The notes beneath the pieces were generated by a model. The model made no database searches and was not told where the DNA came from. It saw nothing but the letters and a program-made list of their open reading frames with translations. This document shows, piece by piece, positions 49,901-59,332 of a DNA stretch of 64,000 bases. Numbering within the stretch: position 1 is the stretch's first letter; the number at the start of each line of letters is the position of its first letter. Position numbers and translations under genes: made by a program. This DNA comes from Ciona savignyi (lineage: Eukaryota > Chordata > Ascidiacea > Phlebobranchia > Cionidae), in NCBI GenBank assembly GCA_000149265.1, contig AACT01015415.1:1-64000 (forward strand), written 5' to 3'.

Positions 49901-52900
49901 CTTGAGTGCGCACTTAATCTGCGGCTTACACGTAATCCAAACACACTAGAGCAAATAATTGCCCGAATGTTTGAGACGAACCGACTAATACAAAGGCATT
50001 CTGTGATTAAAAGTTGGAATAAACAACACGAACGGATAAAAACCGCTTAACCTCTTCGCTTCACTATAATCGGATTCTCATTATGGTTTATTGCTCCCTC
50101 TTATATGCAACACACAAGCGATTCAACCGGTATTAAACCGACGTCATTCGTTCCGGTCAATTGTCATGCGCCGATCTTCCCGAAAGTTCTATCGCAACGT
50201 TTATGAACTGGGATGATCAAAGGCGAGTGGCTCGTGTTTGATGTCCCCTGTATACCGCAGCTATTGTTGATAGGAAACCGCCCTAAACGCACTCGCTACC
50301 CACAAACACATGTCACACACTATGCATTTGTACTTGGGTATCAACAATTATGTAGAAACCAAAAATCCTGCAGTACTTTCTCCACACTTGATACAACGAT
50401 TTATTTGTCATTTTCCTGCGGCGCGTGAATATGGCATAATGGAAAGGTCGAGCACAAGACAGTACCTTTGTTGTGCGACGGTATCACCTTAGCCACACCT
50501 TTCTTCAAAGTGTTATCTTTTCGCTCTTGTTTCGACCACTGTAAATTATAAAATTAGTCATAATTTTGTAGTTCGTCAAACAGTTCAATAATTTTGTTTA
50601 AAACAATATAAATAATAAAAGTTGTTTTTTGGTTCTCAGACAAATGCCTCGTTACATGGTCGTCAAGGTAAATTACGACTCGTCATCTAACAGTCATCAT
50701 TGAACCCAATTACAACACGCAATACTAAACCCATGTGTGCGAAATAAATAATCTAGCGTTTGTGGTGACAGCGCTAATTTGCATATTCCGGATGCGGCTT
50801 GTCGGATCGACTTCTACGTATTCAACCATGGTTTTAAATTATATTCGCACACCAGCGCTGCTGTTAATAGAGTAAACTTACAAATCTTGCTGGTTTGTAT
50901 AAAAAGAAATAAGATGAATATATGATTAAGGGTGGCATACTAAATATAAAATTACATACACAAAAAGGCCAATTAAGGTGTGTTTATTTGGTGTTGAAAT
51001 ATTCTGCGTTGCTCTGCACTTTATTCGACCTTGTCCATCGATTGCAGTGCGTCATGCAACATATAATCCACGAATTCTCGAAATATATTTGAGACCGTAG
51101 ACTCCCTTATAAACCTCTATGCCTCGGTTAAAAGTTTGTTATCCACTGTACTTAAGGCTATGTTTGCAGATACTAATTGAGTTAAACACGCTTGAGTGTA
51201 AGATTTATAATTGGTTGTCGGTGGTAAATATACCAACAAACGAGCGAAGGTATACTACAAACAATGTGACATGCTTAAGTGTCGGACGTTATTGCTTACA
51301 TTTTATTGTTTTTAAATGTTAAAACCGACATTGTGGCCGAATGGTTAGCGCAACCGATTTAAATATATAATTTAATGTGATAAAGAGGTCTTACTGACGA
51401 ACTCATTGCCTGTTAAAAAAACAAAAATACTTAGCCTGTTAAAAAAACAAAAATACATTGTTGAATTAGAGCGGTTGTATGGCCGTTTGGTTAGCGCGAC
51501 CCATAAGTAAACCAATTTCTACTTAAAAATTTCTACTTGGTTTTCATAGAACAATGTGGGTTCGAAACTTTTCACGGTAAAAAAAATGCACATGAAGATT
51601 TCTGAACGATTTCTTTGTTATCGAGTCTTAACAGAACTATGCAGGACCCTTGCGCGCCCTTGTGTGGTACAAGCTTTCAGGTGAAACGGAATTTTGTTGA
51701 CGCAAGGAGATTGCCACATGAAGCAAGACTGGCGTTATCAGGTTTGCACTTTGTTGACAGCGAATTCGTCTGCAACCCGATACAACGCCGCCCCAGGTTT
51801 TGTTGATATTCGCGCTCGGTTGGACTTCAATTACCACCATTAAGCTTGGCATCTGAACTTATTTTACACACAATGTCCCGGGGAAACCTAAAGAAGGGGA
51901 ACTGATAACTTCAATTAAAAACAGGACTATACTGTTACTGTTTAGTGCGTTGGTAAAGTTTAAGGTAAGTCTGGAATTGGAGTTAATATTTGTTGTCCAT
52001 TAATAGAATAAGTTTCTATAGTTTGAGAGCTATCTTCCCATCCTTTCGTCCTTTTAGTCCAAATATCCATGGTTTTGACATATTCAGCCGTGTAAGTGGA
52101 ATTCCACACATAGTAATCGGTGCATGACTAAACATCACTTTTCTTGTTTAATAACTCCTTGCAAGTTATGCAAAGCGAATGTATACAAATGTTATTTATG
52201 CACAATAATATTTATTCAATGATGATATTGTATAAACAAAATCCCAATAATTTTTCCGTATCATGTACATTAATGTTATAGCAAAACCGACTTCCATTTT
52301 ATTTGATCGTTTCCAATTGTTTTTTCTTTGAAAAGTTCGTTATCTGAAACCGAAAAACAAAGGCGTCACACGTAAAACAGCAGCTGAGAGCAGTTATTGA
52401 AATGTTCCATCAAACCGGTTGGGCTATGACGCACTTGGAGCAATAATATCTTGTTGAGGGGCTGACAGCATGGCCGCCTTCCCCACATGTTACCCCTATC
52501 AGTACTAGCAGGAAACCATGGGTTCGCTATTGGTGGTCGCGCAAACCAATACTTTTCCCCATCTTCTTATGACTGCTGATAGAACCAAGGTTAGAACAAC
52601 CGTTTATTATGGAAATACGCCTACGAAACAGCTGGTGAATTTCTTCTTGTGTTCACACTGGGTTTTATTTTGCTCCGATTTTTTTATGGTTTTGTTAGTA
52701 ACAATGTCTTGTAAAGACACTTGCTGATCCCTTGGTAATTATGTTGCTTCACGAATGAGCGAGTCTCAGATAGCCTGAAAGTGGGCAGTCGGGCAGTATT
52801 AGTGAGATCGCCATCGCTTAGTTAGTTCACGCATGGCAGCCGCGCAATCCTACAACCTTCCATCAGTTGAATGTGGAGCCGAACATTCTTTATATCGAGG

Positions 52901-55900
52901 CCGCCATACTTGCAGCAGACGCCCGGAATTCTTGGCTTACACCGCCCGTGCATAGTTTAGCATGGTAGCAGGCTTACCTTTTGTTTTGGAATTAATTCTG
53001 CCGTGACCATAACCAGCAGCGGCATTGCTGGAGGCGAAAAGCTCGAAAGAACGCGGCATGGCAACCTACGTAACGAGCCTGTCATTGCCTTTGTTTCCAC
53101 CCATCCTAATTCGCACTTAACACGCTCCCGGAATGTGCCTCGCAGTTAAACCTGCCTAAGGCATTTCGAAATTTTGATTCGGCTTTCGTATTAATTTCCA
53201 CGGAAAATTAAGGCGTCGTTTCTGCGGACGGAAATGCAATAAATCGCATAACATCGCCCGCTCATTGTGCCACAGCCACCACCCCGTGATAAGGCTCTTC
53301 TAATTAAGCTCGCGTACAGCCGGGTTGCGGTGATCACGTTGATAGATCACACAATGCTATCTTCCCTTCGATCGACCTAAACATTCGCGCAAACCGGAAG
53401 GTATACATCAAACCTTGAATTCCGAATTCGCCACGCCACTAACTCAACCACCACCCCATAAACTTACTGCGCTTTACCTTATTAAACGACTTGTTTTCCC
53501 CCAAAATATATTCGAGTCAAGTTCCCGTCCAATTTGTTGCCGCTAATCCCTCTTCCCACGCGGACAATCGAAAAATTCTATTTTCCACAAACGAATTTAT
53601 TTATTTCACACCGACCAACGAAGATGTATTCCCCCGACATATTGTCCCCATTAATCGGTTGATCGGCTCACCACCTTGAACACAATGCTCAACCTGTGTT
53701 CGCTTACACATGCGTCAGAGGCCGGAATATAATCAGCCATTGTTTTGATATTGTTATGGCAATCGAATTGCAGACTTAAGCGTCACGTTTCGACATACGC
53801 TGCCCGAACCACCAATGTTATGGGGAATTCTTTTTTTAAGAAAAACTGCGCGTTTTGAAACTTTAATAAAAAAACATAAAAATATGACCGCATTGATAAC
53901 CCAATTATAATATCAACGTACATTCGTTGTTTAATAATCGAAACAGATCAGCATTATTATTGAGAATAGGTCGCCAATACTTTGAATTTTGGAAGGAAAT
54001 AGGGTTTTGATAAAATGCGGAAACGACTACGGAAATATTAACAAATCGATAATTCTTCATGAATATATTATGGTTTGGCAGAGAGCAGTTTAACGTAACC
54101 TCTTATTTTATTTCCGTATTTCCTTATTTCCGCAATTTTAGTATCAAGCAATAAATACCAACTGATTCAAACGAGCTGATTCAGCTGCCTCAATATCTTG
54201 TCCCCTGATGTTCATTTACGATCACCCACTATGTGAATCGGATGTCGCGTTGATGGCCAATCGTGCGTCAGATCATGTTATACCGCCGTTCACGGTTTCG
54301 TCGCAATAAAAGTAAGATTTCGGATTTCCTTTCACAACCGCCAATCGGACGTTTTATATGTGTCACCCGTCATTGCGTTTCTCCTCAGTCGCGCGAAACG
54401 TCTGTTTACAGCATTTAGCGGTTTCTACCAAACCCCGTTTCCAATACACAACATTACTGGAAACTTTCACAGGTTTCTCCTTGTTATTTGTTTATTCAAA
54501 TCCAATTCGACTTTGCGATTGAAAAATACTTAATTTACGAAGTCCGATTTGAACACAGTAGCCAATTCAACAAAACAAGCAAATAATCAGACGGTACAAC
54601 CAAACACTCACCGTATTGTGTTAATATCTTCTGGAAGCCGATTACTTCACTTGTAATTCCAATTTTCGCAAGAGTAGCCAAACTAAAGCTTACTAGTAAT
54701 CAAGCTGATCAATGTCCTACTGGCTTATACCTGTGGTTCACAAATATATCTTTTAACCCGGCGTGGTGCCAGTCTCTTGTTTAAACAACGGAACTTTAAT
54801 TGGATCTACATGGTCACGCACGAAGATAAGCACCAAGTTATTAACCACCCGATTCATCAAGCACCTTGTCTTCTAACCCGGCAAACAAACAAAAGCACCT
54901 CGATACCTGCAGTTTATGCTTTGCGGTCACTACTTTCAATGTAATACTGATTGCTTTGAAGTGTGCTATGTGTTTCTACCTTTTCCTCTGTACCGATTCT
55001 AGGTCGTGTTGTCTGCCAGGGTAAAGAAGCAGATTGATAATTAGACTGACCAACATTTGATGTGGAAGCCACTAGCACGCTCCTCTCTGTCCCTTCTTCA
55101 TTGAGCCTATTTCGCCGACACTTGAATCGTCGATCGAATAACTCCGTTTACACCTGGACCCCTCGGTCCCGCTCCTGCTACCCTTGTTTCTTTCTTCTCC
55201 CTCCACCACCAGCCACACGCCGAGCCTTTCTGCTCTTTGCTAGTCTCGCCGTTGTCGTCGCCGATAATTTATTGCCACGTGATAATCCGTAAGCTTACTA
55301 ACATCGAGCAATTCGTTATTTACACACGGATTCAGACTACCAATACCACATGAAAATTAATACAGAGACGAAACTCACAAAATACACCTCGCCATAACCC
55401 AACCTCACCCCCTGCCACTGCTTCTCAACTGCTTAATTCAGTAAATTGCTTTATCCCCCTTTAGTCTGGTCATCTCTCGTCTTGAAGCCCGAGTGCTCAG
55501 GAATTCCAACAATCCGCCCGTGGTCTGTGCTTTCTTCCGACATGTCTCGCTACATATTATTATAGCGGCTCACAAGGAAGCTTACCATACGAAGCTACAC
55601 GTGCACGATGCATGCTAACGCGACATTTACTCGCATAAAAACGGATAAAAATAATTTCAAACCAACCGGAGGTACAAGCTGTATTCTGTTCTTTATTCCA
55701 TTCAAATCGTTACGTCTGAATTAATTAACTCCCGAGAAAAAGGCGACTGTGTTTTGTACAGCGTTATTCCAACCATTTTAATATAAATCCGTGCTTTAGA
55801 CTTACGGGGACAAATCTAAACTGGTCATCTCTAACTAGCGTCTAATTTCCATACATATAATAAGAAGGAGGCAAACTAAATTACCCAATCCTTCCTCAGT

Positions 55901-58900
55901 GAAAATTGACGTACGCACCACCACAAATACTTGCATCGCTGTATAAACCACATACATTGCAAGCGACACGCGTCACATATACCTTTAAATCTCAGTTAAA
56001 AGCACCTGCATCCCCAATAACATTAGGTCGGAAAACTAGCACTCACCAAACAATTCCACAGCTTCTGTCGTTTTCCCACAAACTTAAATCTAATTCATGT
56101 TTATATTCAGTGTTTACAACATTCCAACACATGTGCTTACCACAAACAACCATCACAGCCGTCAAATATGAGATAAAAAAGCAAACACTTCCAGTAAGGT
56201 GACTTCTAGATTTAATATATTGAAAATTATGTTTAGTATCCTGGGTATTACTGGACCACAGGCACACCCTGTCTGCGTCACACAAATAAAATATATTTTG
56301 GGAGAAAAAACGATTGAAAACATAAATAATAACGTTCGCTCACGTCTCCTCTATAAGACCGATTCAATAGTTTAATGTAAACAATATCGTTCAAGCTTAA
56401 CAATCCTTTTCACGCTTGACTTAAACTTACTTGTCCAAATTACTTTTTGACAAACTCTAAGATTGGCCAACCTGTATACCGGCGACTGCACACCGCTTGA
56501 TGTGAGTGCGATTATCGTTGTAACATCGCCCTACCGCAACTTTCACGTCATAGAGCCTCTGACGTAAAAGCGCAGGTTAGTTTGACCTCCCTCTCTTACC
56601 TTCCCTCGTGTTATTTACTATCGATGATATCGGAGTGGTGCGTGTTTCACTGGCGACCCGTATTTGGCCATTTCAAGGTACCCATCAGAGCTCAATTAAA
56701 TCGCTTGGGTCCAGGAAAATATGTTTGTGCGCGGGTTGTGCGGCATAGGAAGGCGGGATAATGTGACAGACCCCCATCCGCACAAAGCTTTTTCTACTTG
56801 TCAAACAAAATATAAAACACCTGGTGAGCCCGGTCGCTTATAGTCACCTTAACCTAACTCAACACCTCACGCTACACATGTGCTCGAAACAACAACGCAT
56901 GATTGGACGGGCAAATAACAAATAACTTTCCGCCAAATTCTGACGCGTATTAACGACTGCAAATGTACTGCGGAACAATTTGATATCCAATATAATACTT
57001 TCCCCAAAACAAATCGTTATTTTGTTCACAAACATCGTAATACCTTCGCGTATTGACAACCAAACCACGAGTTTGCTTCGCGTCCATCAACATGCTTAAT
57101 TTGAAGATCGGGTTACCCATGATTTATTAGCTGGAACAGCGCATATAATTATTGGGATGTGTTTAAGCATGTTAATTTGTCTCCTAACCGTACCAATAAA
57201 GAGGTATACGTTACCCATTTTAATTAAAGTCGGAAAGAGGGTGAAACGTTGTTAGTTGAGATAGTTGCCTCCAGGAACTCATTCGTCGGAACTAGCCTTG
57301 TTTGTTCCGATGTCGCTTCAGAGAACTCGGAATATCGTTGTCTGTTAACCAAGTAATCAAGAGTCTGTGGTTAAGCGTGGAAGCGATGTAAGATGCGAAT
57401 TACCGGGTGGTGGGTTCAGCGCTTATTAGAACAAGACACCCTTTGGCGCTGAATAATCATAAAACTTATAAATTCCACCAGCGCGTGGTTAGTTAACACC
57501 GATTATTATTTCAGCGACTGGTCGGGCTGGAATGAGGAGGGCCAACAGGCGGTCTGCTTCTTCTGTGACGCTTCGTTTGATCAGTCCGATAAAGTCTACG
57601 AACATATGACGGTGAGCCGGCGTAGTGTTAATCTTTATATAATGTTACATATCTTATTTCTCTGACATTTTCTACCACCGTTGAATAAATTATGTATTTG
57701 GTCTTGAGCGCTCTTAAAATGTTGCCACAAAATAACCAGATATGGTTTGTACGAAAGCATATAATTGGTTTGAACCCTTCATCACTATCACGATAGCACG
57801 TGGGTTATCCCCAGGCGTTACCACACGGGCAATTATCAGATTACTCCACGCACACTTGGGTTATTACAATGGGTCCATTACAACCGGAGCTATTGCAGTG
57901 TGTGGAATACGAAGGAGACATTACTGCAGGTTTTGTTCAAACAATAAGCCACTCGGTTTGAGCAATGTATGTAAAGTGCATTTTTAAGAACCAAACCGAC
58001 TAGCTATCGGCTGGTATCGATCCGACCACCTTTCGCCCCACGACACCGATGATCTAACCCACCGGGACACCCCCCTGCAGATGGCCCACGACTTCGACTT
58101 CGTCCAGATGCGACAGGAGATGCAGATGAGCTTCTACCAGCAGGTGAAGATGATCAACTACATCCGGAGACAAGTCCACCTCCGGAACAAGGAGGGCGAA
58201 CGAACAGCTGATGAAGTTGCCACCATCATCATTGACAACCTGCGGACTTCCACCAAGTGGAATCAACCTCAGTAATTTGATTCTTTTTTTAATTCTCGCC
58301 CATCAGAATGCATTGCTTTTGTGTCGATGTAAGGATAGGATATTCATGTTTATCCTCGTGAAAGGGTAAACCATGGGGGTTAACACACGGGAAATCGTCA
58401 GATCACCTCGCGCCCACCGTCGGGTACCAGAGCTACTGCAGTGTGTTGTGTATGATAGACACGTTTCTCAATTTGATAGAACCTATTAATCCGCTGAGTT
58501 CAGGCAATGTCCGTTAAGTGCCTTGCCCAAGGACAAAACCGACTAGCCAGCGATGACATGTCTTTTGGTCAGTTTGATCCAAATTTCGATACAGTCTTCA
58601 TTGATTTATTTTTTGCCGCTAGGTTTACCCTCGTAATGGCCTTGCCGCTTGCATGCTGTGTAAATGTAACCATTCAACCAGCACCGTTCCGCAGCCTGCA
58701 GCTATCGCCTCTCTTCTGACATCTAGCGGTTTAGAATTTACGAATTCCCACCCATCCAGGTACTACTTTCCCACGTACGAGAACGACTCCCTGCTTTGCC
58801 AACTTGAAGACAAGGACGGGCTGTTCGAACCCGAAGACACCTTTGTGATCGGCGAGGACGGGATTGATTGCAGGGCGATTATAAACCACAGTGTGTTAAC

Positions 58901-58934
58901 CGACCTAGTAGTCGGCGGATACTTCGATTCCTGA
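25925..58934 (+). CDS. ZNF277: Zinc finger protein 277, 12 coding exons over 33 kb
   Basis: Exons: 25925-26311, 26638-26743, 27150-27348, 28234-28408, 28879-28962, 29409-29481, 30004-30049, 30105-30237, 31013-31075, 57515-57611, 58081-58271, 58760-58934. The product is ~575 residues, against 450 in human. A ~130-residue acidic N-terminus is extra. Diagnostic stretches are LVVADVKLIADLRR, KSEEYFLLCDALPEDKQVRE, NFNIGHPDNI, EHMRKKAHRKLNPKNKDFDK, MSFYQQVKMINYIRRQVH and YYFPTYENDSLL. Four C2H2-type fingers remain (CVLC, CPFC, CLFC and CFFC starts). Vertebrate ZNF277 is a nuclear protein linked to PRC1 and to RPS2. Phases close at all junctions except exon 9 (31013-31075), which needs one G of 31019-31022 to be skipped. 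Intron 9 is ~26.4 kb and holds a TRIM-NHL gene on the other strand. Confidence 0.88.
27764..28047 (-). repeat. SINE-A copy, full length
   Basis: Minus-strand copy in ZNF277 intron 3, complete from the tail (catctttatccccgtgaatg) to the tRNA-like head (cttaaccattagaccaacgg). Little diverged. Confidence 0.85.
28048..28205 (-). repeat. Diverged SINE-A 3' fragment next to a full copy
   Basis: The same orientation and the usual tail-first order (aggacaggatggatattgat, then gtgttgtgtatgatcc). Two copies thus lie end to end, just ahead of ZNF277 exon 4. Confidence 0.55.
29140..29310 (+). repeat. Degenerate SINE-A copy
   Basis: Recognisable pieces (tatacaacacactgcttta, acaattgcccgtgtaataac) in ZNF277 intron 5. 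Confidence 0.45.
30745..30905 (-). repeat. Degenerate SINE-A head
   Basis: Minus-strand remnant (gagttcaggcgatgtccgaa, caacctttcagctgtaaggc) in ZNF277 intron 8, close to exon 9. Confidence 0.4.
31963..47871 (-). CDS. TRIM-NHL ubiquitin ligase (RING, two B-boxes, coiled coil, NHL), 14 exons
   Basis: Exons: 47871-47816, 40661-40142, 39738-39604, 39275-39117, 38328-38200, 37892-37668, 35743-35630, 35288-35136, 34637-34420, 33784-33637, 33261-33093, 32870-32766, 32526-32335, 32270-31963. Phases close to 876 codons plus stop. The RING (residues ~42-88, CQICFETY ... CQHTFCLKCL ... CPTCRSE) is followed by NFFISSMSDML, very like vertebrate TRIM2/TRIM3. B-box 1 (~138-175) and B-box 2 (~191-232, CMIH, CQSC, CHEC) are both present. 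A coiled coil lies at ~235-400, then six NHL propeller repeats (~447-711; GPRGICTDENDNILVADCWN). A ~165-residue Ser/Thr-rich tail follows. I see no filamin domain, so it is not a plain TRIM2/3 orthologue. Such proteins act as E3 ligases and mRNA regulators. Exon 1 is less certain; a second start at 40646-40648 is also good. The whole gene lies in ZNF277 intron 9. Confidence 0.88.
33505..33630 (-). repeat. SINE-B copy in a TRIM intron
   Basis: Minus-strand copy (gttttgaactaacaatgggc, ttgtatatgtatcggtggcg, accattcggccacacgacc) between the exons for two NHL blades, ending a few bases from the exon at 33637. Confidence 0.55.
35763..37338 (-). mobile_element. Decayed DNA transposon with terminal repeats and coding remnants
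   Basis: About 1.58 kb, bounded by perfect 12-bp inverted repeats (cactggtcaaca at 35763-35774 and its complement at 37327-37338). The flanks TTA on both sides could be a 3-bp target duplication. Minus-strand remnants include SIFLCLWKVYKQK, KKTYAAYFGYP, PFFIPMIWRDADDH, PVPYDKSLPPPVPP and LCLSKEKAELVALRLKERN. They resemble a transposon-associated protein family common in invertebrate genomes, and are broken by stops and frameshifts. It fills most of the TRIM intron between 35743 and 37668. The superfamily is not determined. Confidence 0.65.
46110..46490. repeat. Cluster of partial SINE-B copies
   Basis: Two minus-strand partial copies (cacgacgggctcgttactg; gtttcgaacatgatgggctc) and one plus-strand head (cggtcgtgtggccgaatgg, 46428 on) lie within 400 bases. 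Confidence 0.45.
47390..47575 (+). repeat. Degenerate SINE-A copy
   Basis: The block ggttgtgtccctgggcaagg with cacttagcgggcgtt, then weak 3' similarity (attcacgagtataaaaat). It is the only clear SINE-A copy between 31 and 57 kb. Confidence 0.5.
47872..57514. other. ZNF277 intron upstream of the TRIM gene
   Basis: About 9.6 kb with no gene that I can support. It presumably contains the TRIM promoter just above 47871. Two SINE-B copies lie at 51.3-51.6 kb. There are long stretches without the SINE-A and hAT copies that crowd the rest of the window. The longest open frame (48420-48884, plus) has no splice context or recognised domain. Confidence 0.4.
51325..51595 (+). repeat. Two SINE-B copies flanking a short direct repeat
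   Basis: Heads at ~51330 (gtggccgaatggttagcgca) and ~51470 (gtatggccgtttggttagcg). Between them the 20-base phrase tgttaaaaaaacaaaaatac occurs twice in tandem (51411-51455 region). Confidence 0.5.
57515..58934 (+). CDS. ZNF277: Last three coding exons of ZNF277
   Basis: These exons belong to the gene starting at 25925. Exon 10 (57515-57611) encodes DWSGWNEEGQQAVCFFCDAS, and its first base completes the split codon from exon 9. Exon 11 (58081-58271) encodes MAHDFDFVQMRQEMQ, then MSFYQQVKMINYIRRQVH. Exon 12 (58760-58934) encodes YYFPTYENDSLLCQLEDKDG and a tail ending in GGYFDS. After IRRQVH the vertebrate protein has a further C2H2 finger. Here the segment is RNKEGERTADEVATIIID, with no Cys or His ligands, so that finger is lost. 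AATAAA follows at 59327. Confidence 0.85.
57815..58075 (-). repeat. Diverged SINE-A abutting a ZNF277 splice acceptor
   Basis: Minus-strand copy (cacacgggcaattatcaga, ggagctattgcagtgtgtgg, cgactagctatcggctggta) whose tRNA-like head ends about five bases before the acceptor of exon 11 (cccccctgcag, ending 58080). Confidence 0.6.
58332..58555 (-). repeat. SINE-A copy lacking its head
   Basis: Minus-strand body and 3' end (aggatattcatgtttatcct, cacctcgcgcccaccgtcgg, aagtgccttgcccaaggac) in the last ZNF277 intron. Confidence 0.75.
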
Positions 58935-59326
58935 AGATTTCCGATGTTTTGTTGCCGACTATGCCACTCAGCAATCCTGCAATGTTTTTTGTTTCGATAG
59001 ATATTCTTTCACGCTTGCAATTCGACGGTACCAGCCAGTAAACTTGTGTACCACCACCTATACCTTGCTTTCGTTGTACCCATGAACTATGTTGTCAGTA
59101 TTAAGCTTTGCTTTGCCCGCTTTTAACCCAACCAACTCTATTAACTTCTTTCTTTCTGAATCGTGGTGATTAACATTGGTTTTGGTTTGTCTCAGTTCTG
59201 AACTAAAATTCCAAGTTTTTCCTTTAATTTGAGTCGATTTAAGTTCCCGTGTATTCTACTTTATTCCGTCGTGCTTTACACACGGAGGTTCACTTGGTTC
59301 TACTTTCCTTACTTTTCCATGAACTA

Positions 59327-59332
59327 AATAAA
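59327..59332 (+). terminator. Poly(A) signal of ZNF277
   Basis: AATAAA lies 393 bases after the ZNF277 stop codon. It is the first plus-strand hexamer I see downstream. Confidence 0.45.

Noticed and set aside
51405-51460. Spaced direct repeat that could suggest a CRISPR-like array
   Set aside because: Only two adjacent copies of one A-rich phrase in a eukaryotic intron; no array and no associated genes.
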